A model generated the notes under the pieces. The model had not been told where the DNA came from, made no database searches, and saw only the letters and a program-made list of their open reading frames with translations. A DNA stretch of 64,000 nt, taken from the NCBI GenBank assembly GCA_038030265.1, contig CM075937.1, positions 9,920,001-9,984,000 of the forward strand, given 5' to 3'. Made by a program: the position numbers and the translations under genes. This DNA comes from Corythucha ciliata. Lineage: Eukaryota > Arthropoda > Insecta > Hemiptera > Tingidae. Positions 35,860 through 46,666 of the stretch are shown piece after piece (the first letter of the stretch is position 1; each line of letters begins with the position of its first letter).

Positions 35860-38819
35860 TTAGCCATAGCCATGCTTGTATAAGTGAGAATTTATTTGAC
35901 ACTTGTGGACGAAATCAACTATTTTGTCGTACACACGAATATCATTCGATTGTAAAATTGAACTGTAATTGAAGGGAGCGTCAACAAAGGCTGTAATGGA
36001 TCGAAATAGCTCAGCTCTTGAAGTTTCATGTTTCCGGCATTCCATGAACGTATGCTCTAATGAGTCGACTTCCCCACATGTATCACATTTATCATTAGCG
36101 ACCTTGCCAATTCTGTGTAAGTATTGTTGGCAGATTCCATGGTTGAATTTCAGTCTGAAAATGATGCGAAAGAACTCTTCTCTCCGATCAATACTCCTAA
36201 ACCAGACGTTTCGTCGTACGAGTGGGAACATATTTTTATAAAATGAGCCAACTCTGTCATTACTCCGATACACCTTTTGCCATTGCTCAAGCATACTACC
36301 GAGTGCCAGTTCCCAGAAATCTGTGTTCGGTAGCAGCAGATCAATCTGTTCGCTCGATATCGTTCCGATCCTAGCTAATTCATCCGCACGTGAATTGCCC
36401 CTCACCCCAATATGTCCCCGTATCCAAACTAGCACTACTGCTACTCCTTTTTCTTCTAAATTTTTCACAAGATGAATTATTTTTGTGGCAATATAGAAGA
36501 CTTTCGAGGAGTAAGCGAAATATTTTAGAGCACGGACTGCACTTAGGCTGTCCGTCATAATAGCAATATTTTGGCCGTGCAAAGTACCAGCATATTTCAA
36601 AGCTTCTACAATCGCTGTAAGTTCAGCCGTAAAAACAGAACTATTTTCCGGTAGCTTAAACATGAATTCCTTGTCGTTAATCGAATCGAACACTCCACAA
36701 CCGATTTTTCCGTCTAACCTGGATCCATCGGTGAACACCAAATGAAAACCCAATATCTTCGAAAGCCTGATTTACCATTATAGAGTTGTGATATGGCTCA
36801 AGGTCTAACTCAAGAGTATTAACTTTATAGTTCAACATGTATTCGTACTCGAAAATTTGGAGTTTCTTTGACTGTTTTATTTGACCGGAGGCTTTCGAGA
36901 AGTGCGTGAAACTGGCACACAATAATGGAGATGCTTTCTTTCGGCGGTATGCACTGGTTAGATCCTGAATTGCAAGGGAACAAATTTTACTCATAATGCT
37001 CGATTCAAAAGCCCTGAGTTTAAAGAAAAATCTATTCGCCAACAATCTCCTTCTCAAGGATAATGGGGCTATCCCTGACTCAGCTAATATACAATCCACT
37101 GGCGTGGATTTCAATAACTCAAGGCAAAATCTTAAGCATTTGTTTTGAATTTTGTCTAGCCCACTTAAGCTAGTTTTGGATGCATTTCCATAAAACATAC
37201 AGCCGTAGTCCATAATTGACCGCACACACGCTTTGTAAAACAGGATCGCAATATTGGGATCAGCACCCCAGTGTAAACTTGTGACCATCCGAAGGATATT
37301 AACTACTTTTTCGGTACGATCGCAAACGTATTTTATATGGGATTTCCATCGTAAGCCCTTATCAATGAACATACCCAAAAATCGAACTTTAGTCTGAACT
37401 TTGAATGTCCACCCTCCTAGGATGACCTGAGGGTCAATAATCACGTTGCGTTTACGAGCAAAAAGGCAGCAACTTGATTTTTGGGTAGAGATTTCCAGCC
37501 CTACTTCAGTACTCCAAGTATTGAAATGGGTCATCGTCTGGTCCAATTTATTGATACACTCTGATATGGTGTCGCTCGAGACGTACAAGCAGATGTCATC
37601 TGCATATTGAAGAATCTTGACTTCTGGAACCAGAATATCTTCAATATCCGAAACATAGATACTGTAGAGGAGTGGACTGAGAATATCCCCCTGAGGAAGG
37701 CCCTGATTAGCAACTCTAGGACCGATCCAAACATCATTCAAGCGAACATGCAATCGCCTTCCTTTCATTAAGGAAATTATATTGTGGCAAACTCGACTTG
37801 GTATTCCCAATTGAACCATCTTTTTTTTGCAGTAGAGATAGCACAACATGATCATAAGCTCCTTGGATATCAAGAAATAGCCCAAGAGTAAATTTTCTAT
37901 TGGTGAAGCCTATATATATATCAGTTACTAAATGAGCGAGGCTGCAGTATCTTGATTTCCCACGACGAAACCCGTATTGCGAGTCAGGAATTTTATCGTT
38001 CGACTCCAGCCACCACTCTAATCTGTTTTTTACCATGCGTTCAAAGGTCTTCATAAAGCAAGACGATAAGGAAATTGGCCGATATGAGTCGCTCAAGTTA
38101 GGTGGTTTCTGCGGCTTTAATAATGGAATTACTGCGAAATCCTTCCAGTCATCCGGAAAGGACCCCGAGTGCCACATTTCATTAAAAATACGAAGAAGGA
38201 TATATTGCGCTTGTAATGGCGGATTTGCAATTATTGGGTAAGTGATTAGATCCATACCCGGCGACGTATTGTTTCTGCTTATCAACACCTTTTGTAATTC
38301 TGTGATATTGAATGGTTGCGACAAACTGTTATCCGGCATATATTGTGCCTCGGTAATGCTTGCAATCGCTGGCTCATGTACAACAAAATCTGGAGTGAGC
38401 TTTTCAAGAAATTCCTGTGTCCAGGGTCCCTCCAAAGATATAGGGATATTTTGAGTTTTCCTGTTTTTCAACTTCTTAATGTAGGACCAAATCTGTTTTA
38501 TAGGTGTGCTTCGATTGAGGTTGTTGCAAAATTGTTCCCACGAGTTGCGCTTAGCTTGTTTAATGATTTTTTTAGCGTCGGCTGACTTCCTGAGGTACAC
38601 AGTGAAGTTTGTGAGACTTGCCCGGTTCTTGTATGCCTCATAGGCTGTTTTCCTTTCACTTATTGCTCTCGAACAGTCAGCCGTCCACTAAACATTACCC
38701 GCATTGGGGTTGATTCTATTTTTGTATAGTTTTAATGTGGCATTGCAACCCTCAACGATAATATCTTTTAACTGTTTATAATTCATATTAGCAATATTGT
38801 CACTAATTCTTTCCAGGGA
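35860..38819 (-). pseudogene. ORF2 C-terminal half: reverse transcriptase, RNase H, zinc finger
   Basis: Copies element RNA into DNA at the nicked target. The order is a linker (SDNIANMNYKQLKDI), RT with SDSYRPISLSSCFMK, DSQYGFRRGKS, FLDIQGAYDHV, then after a frameshift LPQGDILSPLLYSIYV and the catalytic QYADDICLYVS, then the thumb with LGMFIDKGLRWKSHI and SIMDYGCMFYG. After a second frameshift comes RNase H with all four acidic positions visible: FTDGSR, FTAELTAI, MTDSLSAV and RADELARIG. The end holds a CDTC...H...C zinc finger (CX2CX7HX4C). Lesions are TAG at 38688-38690, a frameshift at the A8 run 37821-37828, and another near 36765. Two of the lesions lie in or near homopolymers, so sequencing error cannot be excluded. 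The catalytic residues of RT and RNase H are otherwise intact. Confidence 0.9.
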
Positions 38820-39167
38820 ATGAGGAAGTTGCATGATTTTCAAAAATTTTACTGTTGATTGGGGAAACCATCCAAAGTACCTTGGTGACATTCGATTTGG
38901 TCGGAGATGTCCCATAAATTTTTAATTTTTTTTTGAAGAATGAAAAATTGCCACCCTGCTTGAATCGCCTTTTTGGAGGGAAATGACAGCTAGAGATAGT
39001 TACGTCACGGTTACGTCACTAGTTTGTTCCCTTCGTGAACTGTTATATGTCGTGTGGGAGGTTCATTTCACAAATTTGTTGTATGTATTTTTGTTTTTGT
39101 TCACTGGTAGTAGTAGCTGTTAAGACATTATTTTCTGCTAAATTAAAAGATATTTTTATGATTCAAA

Positions 39168-41237
39168 ATGCGAGAGAGAGAAGGTTTCGAAAAGGCGACG
39201 ACTGCCAATCTCCCAAGCGTGTCTGTGTTCGCAGTTTGCAAATTTATTGATGAGAAAATAAATTATGCTTGCGTGGAAAGTCGAGGAGCCAAGTTAGACA
39301 GGTAGGAAATGTTTACTTTTAGTCGTATGGTTTTTATTACTGCCTTCCGATCCTGTTGTGATGTCAATCCTCTTTTCCCACCGAGCTTCATGAGAAACGA
39401 GTTCGTCCATAACTAGAAAAACTGTATGGCGCGTTTACACAGTTCAATCTCATGGGTCAATTTCATTGATTCAATCAAATTGAAACATGTAAACATATTT
39501 TCCGTGATCTTGCTCCATCAAATTTCTATAATAAACTTGATATGTGAGCCATTCAATGAAATGTCTTCAATCATATTGAGCAATGGGATTGAACCTGTAA
39601 ACGCGCCTTTAGCGAAACAAACTCCAAATGTGAATTTCAATCCCAACAGGTCTACCAGGGAAACATATGGTGACCAGAGCGTCGGCTACGTAGAACTTCA
39701 AAGAAAAGATGGAATCGTTAGGATTTTCTGCCGCGTGACGCCTGAACACCGTGTACGTAAACAACCCTACGAGGTGTACGTGGCCGTTAACGAAGTCGAG
39801 GATGTGATCGTTGAAGGGCAATGCCAAGGCTGCGTTGCTTCGAAAGGTACACCCCCCCCCCCCCAACACATGTTCACTAGTGAGACCAGAGTCGACCCGC
39901 TCGCGAGCGACTGTAATTCTAGCATCTCAGGCTCCTAGCACCCTCATTAACTTAACACGTCTCAAATGAACCAACTAAGCAAGGGAAGAAGAGCCTGTTT
40001 CCTTTCGAAGCCAACAGAAATGCGCTCTCGAAGCTAGAAATTTTGAAAGGCAAAATATATTTGAAGGAACGACTACGCAATATAGCGTATGCGCCATGCA
40101 CGATTCATGCGCTTTGAGCTAATCAAAATAAAACGTAGTCACGATTTGCGTGTAGAAACCTCGGGAGTGGCTTGGCTCTGAAGTGTACAAGACTTTAGTA
40201 TTTTAAATCGCATCATTTGTAAAAATTTTGGCTAATCGACTAACAATTACTTTGCAGGAGGCTGCAAACATCTAGTTTGTTTTTTGTTTTGGCTTCATCG
40301 GAGAAGTGAGGAGCCCTCTCCAACAGAGATCAAATCGTACTGGAAGAAAAGTTCCTTGTCATCCGTTGGGGATAAAAAAGTCATGTCCCAGAAGGAGTTT
40401 AGTGGAAACGATTACTGGGATTTTCCGCCGTCTTCGTCCAGTACGTTGGAAGACCTTCGAGAGGAATGTAGACGAAGAAAAATTCCAAACATGCTCTCGT
40501 CCTTTGATGTAGACCCAACCATCGCCTCGCTATACCTCCATACTCTGTTCTTTTCGTATGCGAAAGCCACAGATAAAGGTAAGCGGAGGTCTAGCGGGTT
40601 CATGGCGTTCGCAGCTGTCACCATGCGACCCACGCTGGCCAAAGTGAGCGTGTCAGATATGACGGAGGACCAGAGTTCGTCTACGCTTTGGTACAAGTTG
40701 AGGTACGGTCGAATCACGGCGTCAACCATTTATGAGGCCGCCCATTGCTCAACAGACGGTGCCTTAGTAAACAAAATTCTCGGAGCTACCTCTTTTCACC
40801 AAACATCACAAATGAAAAGAGGCAAGGAACTCGAAAAGCCCATTATTCGAGAATTGGAGACAAAAATGAAGCGTAAGCTTAGCACTTGCGGCCTTTATTT
40901 GATGGCCAAGCACCCAGTATTTGGCGCCTCACCGGACGCTTTGGGGGAAGACTTTGTTGTGGAGATAAAGTGCCCATCGACACAAAAAACCATGCTAAAT
41001 TACATACTACAGTCCGGAGCTATTGCACCGAGATATTTAGCACAAATAAATTTACAAATGTATTTTTGTGGATTAAAGAAAGGGTTATTTGTGGTGGCCG
41101 ATCCCGATTTCGAAAGAAACCGAGAAATAAGATGTATTTGGGTACCTAGAAATGATAGGTATATATTTGAACTGATACATAAGGCAAAACAGTTTTGGGA
41201 GAAGTTTATTTTCCCTAATGTAAACAACAAAATTTAA
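39168..41237 (+). CDS. SWIM zinc-finger / YqaJ-type nuclease of the ISL2EU element (3 exons)
   Basis: Predicted exons are 39168-39301, 39650-39846 and 40258-41237: 1,311 nt, 436 residues. Donors AG|GTAGG and AG|GTAC and acceptors AACAG|G and TTTGCAG|G keep phase throughout. The junctions give conserved family text (GAKLDRSTRETYGDQSVGYV and CVASKGGCKHLVCF). The N-terminal part ends in a SWIM-like finger with CxxC (QCQGC) and CKH, about residues 97-114, followed by WLHRRSEEPS. The nuclease core of the YqaJ/lambda-exonuclease fold carries RITAS (about 262-266), RGKELE (298-303), ASPDA (about 335-338), the catalytic VEIKCPS (345-351) and QINLQMYFCG (373-382). AATAAA lies at 41245. The start is the ATG opening exon 1; its upstream context is unchecked. 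Its role in transposition is unknown; the fold suggests DNA end processing. No stop or frameshift is seen. Confidence 0.88.
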
Positions 41238-41308
41238 AAAACGTAATAAAATAATTTATACTACATTGTAAATAGTAAATTTCATTACAACTTTCAAGAA
41301 AATCTTTC

Positions 41309-43817
41309 TTATTTTAAAAGTAAATGCTGAGTATTTATAATGCCTGCAGCACAAGTCACAGCCAGGTCCAGAGAGTGGACAAGATTTCGATCCACAGTAG
41401 CATGCGGAAGCAAATAACGGAATTCTCTTAGTCTCCCAATAACTCGCTCGACATGTACTCGAAGGCTCGCTATTTGTCTTCCTCTCAAAGACAGGTCTGC
41501 CGACAGAGGCGAGTCTTCAGAAACGGATGGAGGCCGTACAAGTTGGACATTGAGGGGGTGCAATATTGAGCTGAGATTTTTAAATCCTCGGTCTGCCATT
41601 ATTTGGTCTCCCGAAGATACTAGACTGGCGTATCCACATTGCATGAACAACTCTACATCGCTTATGCGCCCCCCGTAGCCCATGGACACGAAGTTCACAA
41701 AACCATGAGGCGTGCAAGAAACCAAGTATTTCATGGTATTACACTGGTAATAGTTGCTCCATGTCAACGACTGTTTCAGAGGGTTTGAGGGTTTCTCTAT
41801 TTGTACTTCTAAACAGTCTATTATTGATCGCACTCTCCAGTAATTTTTTATGAATGGTATCGGGAGACTAAGAAAAACCTTATCCCGATCAGGCCAGTAT
41901 ACAAGTTTTTTCATTTCCGTGGCCACTTTGGGCAAAACGGTCCTGAAAATGCGCCCGATTTGAGAGACGGACAAACCAAATTCCACGGCCATGATAGCAA
42001 AAGAATGGTTGCATTTCAGCTTTTTTAAAGTAATCATAATGTCCCTGGTTGTGCTTTGCGTTACCTTTTCTAAATGACTGATTATAAAAAAGCAATCGTC
42101 ATTGAGACCTAAAAATAACTTTGGGTGTCTTTCTATATTAATCACAGCCAACCTGCAACAGTTTTCTTTGTGGACAACGAGTTCTAATGGGTTCATTCCA
42201 GCGCCACTAGCCGAAGATGAACTGGCGACCACTGAAAATGAGCCAGACGAAGTTGCGACGTAATCTTCGGTAGATTGGGATCGTTCAGCTTCGTGATCTG
42301 AAGGCGACGATGAAGCTTCCTCTAAAACCCGTGGCACCGTTGTTTTGATGGGCGATGTAGTAGCAATCGCAGTTTTTTTCGACACCTGAACAGCCTCACT
42401 CTTGTATTTCACTCTGGCTTGTACACCAACATCGTGACAGTTAGGCTGAACCTGAACTCCTACAGATGCAGAAAAATTGCATTTTATATCTTGGAGGTAG
42501 ACGTCTGGATTGGGGGGGGGGGGTCAATATACGATACTAACCAATGTCGCAATTTGGTAGAATTTTTTCATGAAAAACAGTGGTTGGTAAGGGTAGGTCT
42601 TCGCTAATGAACGAGACAGCGGGCGATTCCGGGGGGTTGACGTGAAGTGCATCCAGAATCCTTCGCTTCGCCAGTTTTTCTTCAACCACACTTGACCTAC
42701 GTTTATGTCCTATATTACAGAATGAACGAAAGTGCTTTTTGAGCCAAAGTGACTCAAAATTACAAGAAAAGCGTCTCTGAATTACCAGTTAGTAAACGTG
42801 AAGCTTGACAATCGAATCGAGATGGACAAACGCCCGGTTTCAATTTTACACGAACTTTTTTCCCTTGTTTAAGATACATTCGAACGTATAGCAAGTTTTC
42901 GATGTCATTTTCGACCTGGAAGAAATTTGCAACTAGATAAGATGCGAAGATGGAAATTTTACATAATTATATATGCTAGGGAGTTTCAGCAACAACAAAA
43001 AAAAAGAAAAAATAAAGTTGAAATCCCTACTTTCAGACTGTTTTATGCGGAAATGGTTTTATGGGGAGCGCCAATTTACTGACCGAGGGGAGGAAGCACG
43101 AAGGGGTGTTATAATTTTAAGACGGCGTTATCCTATCACAATTAAAGTGATTGTCATGGATACCGCCTGTGTTTTTTTATTTAACACTCCTTCGTACTTG
43201 AGCCCCAGAGTTATCTCTACTAACCAGGCACTTAAAATGCTACGATTGCGCTGAAAATTTTAGGACAAGGTGTAATGATCCACGCTCGATTGCGTGCCAA
43301 TGCTCAGCGCAATCTGAGCATTTTCAGTGTCTGGTCAGAAGTGTATAGTGCCCGGTCAGTAGGGGTTTCCAAAATTTCCTGAGTATCCCTCAACCGACCG
43401 GGTTCAAGTTTTAGAACAAGGTGGACTGACCAACGAGTAAATTGTGCGACAATTTTCAGCGCATTCAGCATTTTCAGTGTCTGGTCAGCATAGATAACTG
43501 TGGGCCAGTGAATTAGGCACTCCCGGTTTTGTGTGTTGATGTCCGCTTGATTTTCAGTAAGCTAAAACTCCCCACTAATTGAAAATAAATTGAGCAACAG
43601 AGATTTTTTTACTCACGTCAAAATGATCCTCGCAAATGTAAAATTTCGTTTTTGAAGAGACTGGTTCTTTTTTAAGGTCCCTTCGCACAGCTTCCATCCA
43701 CTTCGTTCTCAAAGGTTCTTGCGTTGGCACCGAAATAAATATTTTTTCCATACTTGTAATCGTCGTATTGCGGCACATCGGAACAAAACAGTATTTGTAT
43801 GCGCGACCACTAGCCAT
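41309..43817 (-). CDS. THAP-DDE transposase of the ISL2EU element (4 exons)
   Basis: Predicted minus-strand exons are 43817-43617, 42915-42786, 42709-42542 and 42459-41309: 1,650 nt, 549 residues. Every intron is GT-AG (first donor GTGAGT; acceptors TTCTTCCAG, GTAATATAG, CATCTGTAG) and phase holds. Residues 1-101 form a THAP DNA-binding finger: C10, C15, C62, H65, W40 and a terminal PSRF. A linker rich in Ser and charged residues follows (about 110-270). A helix-turn-helix-like region lies near 277-345 (FGLSVSQIGRIFRTVLP). The DDE_4-type catalytic core has D381 (SIIDCLEV), D456 (GDQIMADRGF) and E504 (RVHVERVIGRLREFRYL). The first exon starts at an ATG in AATAATGG. THAP should bind element ends and the DDE domain cut and join. 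The gene converges on the nuclease gene. A G13 run at about 42511-42523 falls harmlessly in an intron. Confidence 0.9.
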
Positions 43818-44282
43818 TATTGCATTGTACAAATTAAAAAACTCAAGCCAAACCAAACTACAGTGAAACGAAGAGAATGAACCGAAATAAACATTGTGAT
43901 AACATTGATAAGGGGTTTCTGAAAAGTTAGCTAAATTCTACATAACATTTCCCTTAAAAAGAGCAAGTAAGCTTACAGAATTTTCCGAGATATAATGTTA
44001 AAAGAAAATAACGGATCAAAATCTAAAAATAGTGGCAGAAAATTAATGAATTCCCTAAAGAATCAACCCACAACACTAGAATTAAGAGATACTGACGTCA
44101 CGAATCACCTACCAATCAAAAACGTTTTAACGTGTATAAAAAATAAGGCATATTAATAAATTAATAATTAATTATTTTGACTCTTTTACGTCGAAATTAT
44201 GGATTTATTATCTCAACTGGATATAGAAGCTCACGAAAAAAAATGTTTTGGGTCAAAATTCGAACCCATGCAACTTCCTCAT

Positions 44283-45053
44283 TGGACACATATTTCTCGA
44301 AAGACTTCCAGTCAGCTTTTTCTGTTATCCATTTCTTGGACCGAACAACTTTATATTTAACAAGCGGCGCTAATGATGTACTCTTAATTAGAATTGGTAA
44401 GTGATCTGAACCCATTGGATCATGTTTGACCTGCCAATCGAACATGGTGGATACGTCGACTGAGCAAAAGCTCAAGTCCAACGCTGAAACTGATGACTGA
44501 TTCACCGAATTAACATAAGTATGAGTTCCACCATTTAAGAAAATGAGATTTGAATCTTGTAAAGCTTGCATCAGGCTTCTTCCCTTCGTATCGGTCCATG
44601 AGGACCCGAACCCGGTATGGTGACAATTCAGGTCACCTAGGAACAAAACTGGCCTCGGGAAGCTGTGAAAAAAGGTGATCCACTGTTGGTAAGAAATATT
44701 ATTTGTAGGGCTGTTGTACACAGATACAATGGTGATTTTGGAATTTCCATCATGATTCAGAGGGATAGTAACACTAAATTAAAGGTGTGCAATCCTGGCT
44801 TGGGATGTTATCCCTAATTAATACTGCTACTCCTGAATGCCCATCATCCCTGTCTCTGCGGAATAAATTAAAGCCCTGAAAGGAATAGAAAGTGTTAGGC
44901 TTAAACCATGTCTCAGACAAAGCAATTACATTAATTCCATTTATAGAAGCATAGGTACCGTTCAAGTTCAGGTATCTTTTCGACTACTGAGCGCGCATTC
45001 CACTGGAAAATGTTCAATGAACTGTTCAAATATGTTACCATTTTACAATCCAT
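44283..45053 (-). pseudogene. ORF2 N-terminal part: APE-type endonuclease
   Basis: The endonuclease nicks the target DNA to prime reverse transcription. It starts at the ATG at 45053, 50 bp after the ORF1 stop, with LNIFQWNARSVVEKIPEL. A frameshift near 44975 leads to INVIALSETWFKPN and GHSGVAVLIRD, and a second near 44774 to VYNSPT, VLFLGDLNCHHTGFG, SALDLSF and DPMGSDHLPI. These are the metal-binding Glu, the Asn-rich catalytic loop and the terminal Asp-His pair of apurinic-type endonucleases. The frame ends where the DNA transposon enters (YVSNE), and its continuation lies at 38819. Catalytic motifs are all present, but two frameshifts and the insertion make it non-functional. Confidence 0.88.
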
Positions 45054-45103
45054 TACATTTTACAATACCATTTTAGGTACTATTATTTATATTTGTATTC
45101 GCA

Positions 45104-46431
45104 TCAGGGATAAAGTGCATTCACTTTATCTCTAATTAAATTTTTCACTTTATCATCATCCAAATCCTTATTTTCTACCTGTCGTAAATCTTTGATAATG
45201 ATATATATAATATCAAGTATCTCGTTCAGGATACCTCCACCCCCCATCCCGTCCTCTCTATGAGAAGAAGTGGACGGGGAAGAGAGGGCATTCAATTTCA
45301 TTAACCCTCCTGTCGTATTCTTCGGCATCAGTTGACTAGAAGATATCACTGGGCTAAGATTTTTGTTTACAGGGGCTGAAGTTGGTGGAGAAAAATATCG
45401 TGAACGTTTAACACTCCTTTTATATGAACTTGTAGAAGCCCAAGTTCTACCCTCTGTCCATGAGTTAGACGATCTCAAATTTGGAAAAGCTGTGAGGTCC
45501 GCAAGCGATGGTGGTTTCGCTGCCACATTGGCAAATGAATGACCATCCAGCAAATTTCTAGCCTCAGAATACGACACATTTTTTTCAGCCATGATATTTT
45601 TAATTGTTTTTTCTCTCTCAAATATCGGACAGAGACTCTTATTATTGGCTCCATGATCAGAACCCTTGCAATTTGCGCATTTCATTTCATTATTTTGTCA
45701 TGTTTTAGATTCGTGGTCCTCACCGCACTTTTCACACCTCACATGACTTTTACATTGGTCGGCGAAGTGACCAAATCGTAGGCAGTTCTTGCATTGGACA
45801 ACATTCGGAATAAACGGAGTGACTTCGCAAGCCGTATGATATATAAACACACACGACGGTAAACTCTGTCCCCTAACAGTCAGCAGAACGGACTGCGTAG
45901 GGATGTTTTTACTCTGCTGTGATTCCTTGTCAACTATTCGCCTTGTTAGCCGTTTTACATTTAAAACCTCAAAAATTTTCCGTAAGAAGTGAACACATTT
46001 TCTTTGATTTCCTCTTCTGTTAGCTGGGTGTCAACTCCCCGCACAACCCCCCGTCTCATCAGTAGATGTCTCGGGATGTAAGCACTGAATCCTTTATCCT
46101 TTAGAGATTCCGACAAAAGTAATTTATTAGCTGAGGTAGCATTTGAACATTCGACTCGAATTCTATTCATGCCCACTTTTTTAATTTGAATAATCTTTTG
46201 TGACACTTCCTTGCAGCTCGTATGTATAAGTTTTCCAATAGACATTGGGTGTAGCCGACTTATTCCTTCTTTTTTTTCATTCCTACTTTCAATTAAAACA
46301 TAAAAGGGTCCTGGGTCAGCTGCCTCAAATTTCATTAAATTCATCGTACCACCATCCTCTTCTGTCATATCAACATCAACTATTTTATCGGGCGTAGCCT
46401 TTTCCGTCCCTATTCCTTCCTTCTCCTTCAT
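45104..46431 (-). pseudogene. ORF1: gag-like RNA-binding protein with zinc knuckles
   Basis: The nucleic-acid-binding partner protein of I/Jockey-type elements. An acidic N-terminus (VDVDMTEEDGG) precedes a conserved domain with PFYVLIESR, IKKVGMNRIRVEC and AYIPRHLLMRRGVVRGVD. After a frameshift near 45965 (AAAATTTTT run) the zinc knuckles follow: CKNCLRFGHFADQC (CX2CX9C with His inside), CEKCGEDHESKT cut by TGA at 45698-45700 where a final Cys is expected, then CANCKGSDHGANNKSLC. A basic, Ser-rich tail follows (SSYKRSVKRSRYFSPP). The start is the first ATG after a 235-nt leader. One frameshift and one nonsense change are the only lesions I see. Confidence 0.88.
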
Positions 46432-46666
46432 AATAGTTCAACTTAAACTGCCTCTTCTCAAGATTATTTGCGTATGCAATAAAATAATACAAAAATGAAA
46501 CGAAATAAAATAAAATATGGTCCTTCAAAAATGAGAAAAAAAGAAAAAGGGGGGGGGAAAAAAAAGAAAAACTGTGTTTACTTCCCTGTGGCGATTGCTG
46601 TTTATAGGAGAGATAAGACAGACCTAAAAACGACCTTTCACGCGCAAAGGATGGCGAACAACTGAC
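46432..46666 (-). promoter_or_regulatory. 5' UTR and presumed internal promoter of the retrotransposon
   Basis: Runs from the target duplication to the ORF1 ATG. On the minus strand it begins CGTCAGTTGTTCGCC; TCAGT-type starts are common in arthropod non-LTR elements that use an initiator promoter. A C9 run (seen as G at 46550-46558) and A-rich tracts follow. Promoter function is inferred only from position. Confidence 0.45.

Larger units (their letters stand above)
38822..44280. mobile_element. ISL2EU-type DNA transposon, structurally complete (5,459 bp)
   Basis: Termini are perfect 14-bp inverted repeats: GAGGAAGTTGCATG at 38822-38835 and its reverse complement at 44267-44280. The dinucleotide AT lies outside both (38820-38821, 44281-44282). 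Removing the element and one AT rejoins the host ORF2 in frame (...YVSN / SLERIS...), which proves both boundaries. It carries two convergent genes, a THAP-DDE transposase and a SWIM/YqaJ-type nuclease, whose stop codons are about 70 bp apart. From memory, ISL2EU elements, relatives of PIF/Harbinger, have 2-bp AT duplications and this two-gene set. Both genes keep full-length frames and consensus splice sites, so this copy could be autonomous. Confidence 0.9.
35809..46666 (-). mobile_element. Near full-length RNase H-bearing non-LTR retrotransposon (I-like), split by a DNA transposon
   Basis: The element reads on the minus strand: 5' UTR (46666-46432), ORF1 gag-like (46431-45104), and ORF2 with endonuclease (45053-44283) then RT, RNase H and zinc finger (38819-35860). 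It ends in a 50-nt poly(A). GTCAACTTT flanks both sides (35800-35808 and 46667-46675), a 9-bp target duplication whose last bases merge with the poly(T). Excising it leaves continuous 30-bp satellite, which confirms both ends. Without the nested transposon it is about 5.4 kb. Lesions seen: a frameshift near 45965, TGA at 45698-45700, frameshifts near 44975 and 44774, TAG at 38688-38690, a frameshift at the A8 run 37821-37828, and one near 36765. Domain order fits the I superfamily; LOA-like groups also carry RNase H, so the clade is provisional. Confidence 0.9.

Noticed and set aside
39426..39649. Extended open frame upstream of nuclease exon 2
   Set aside because: An acceptor (CCCAACAG|G) at 39649/39650 joins in phase to exon 1 and gives conserved family text; the upstream frame is intronic.
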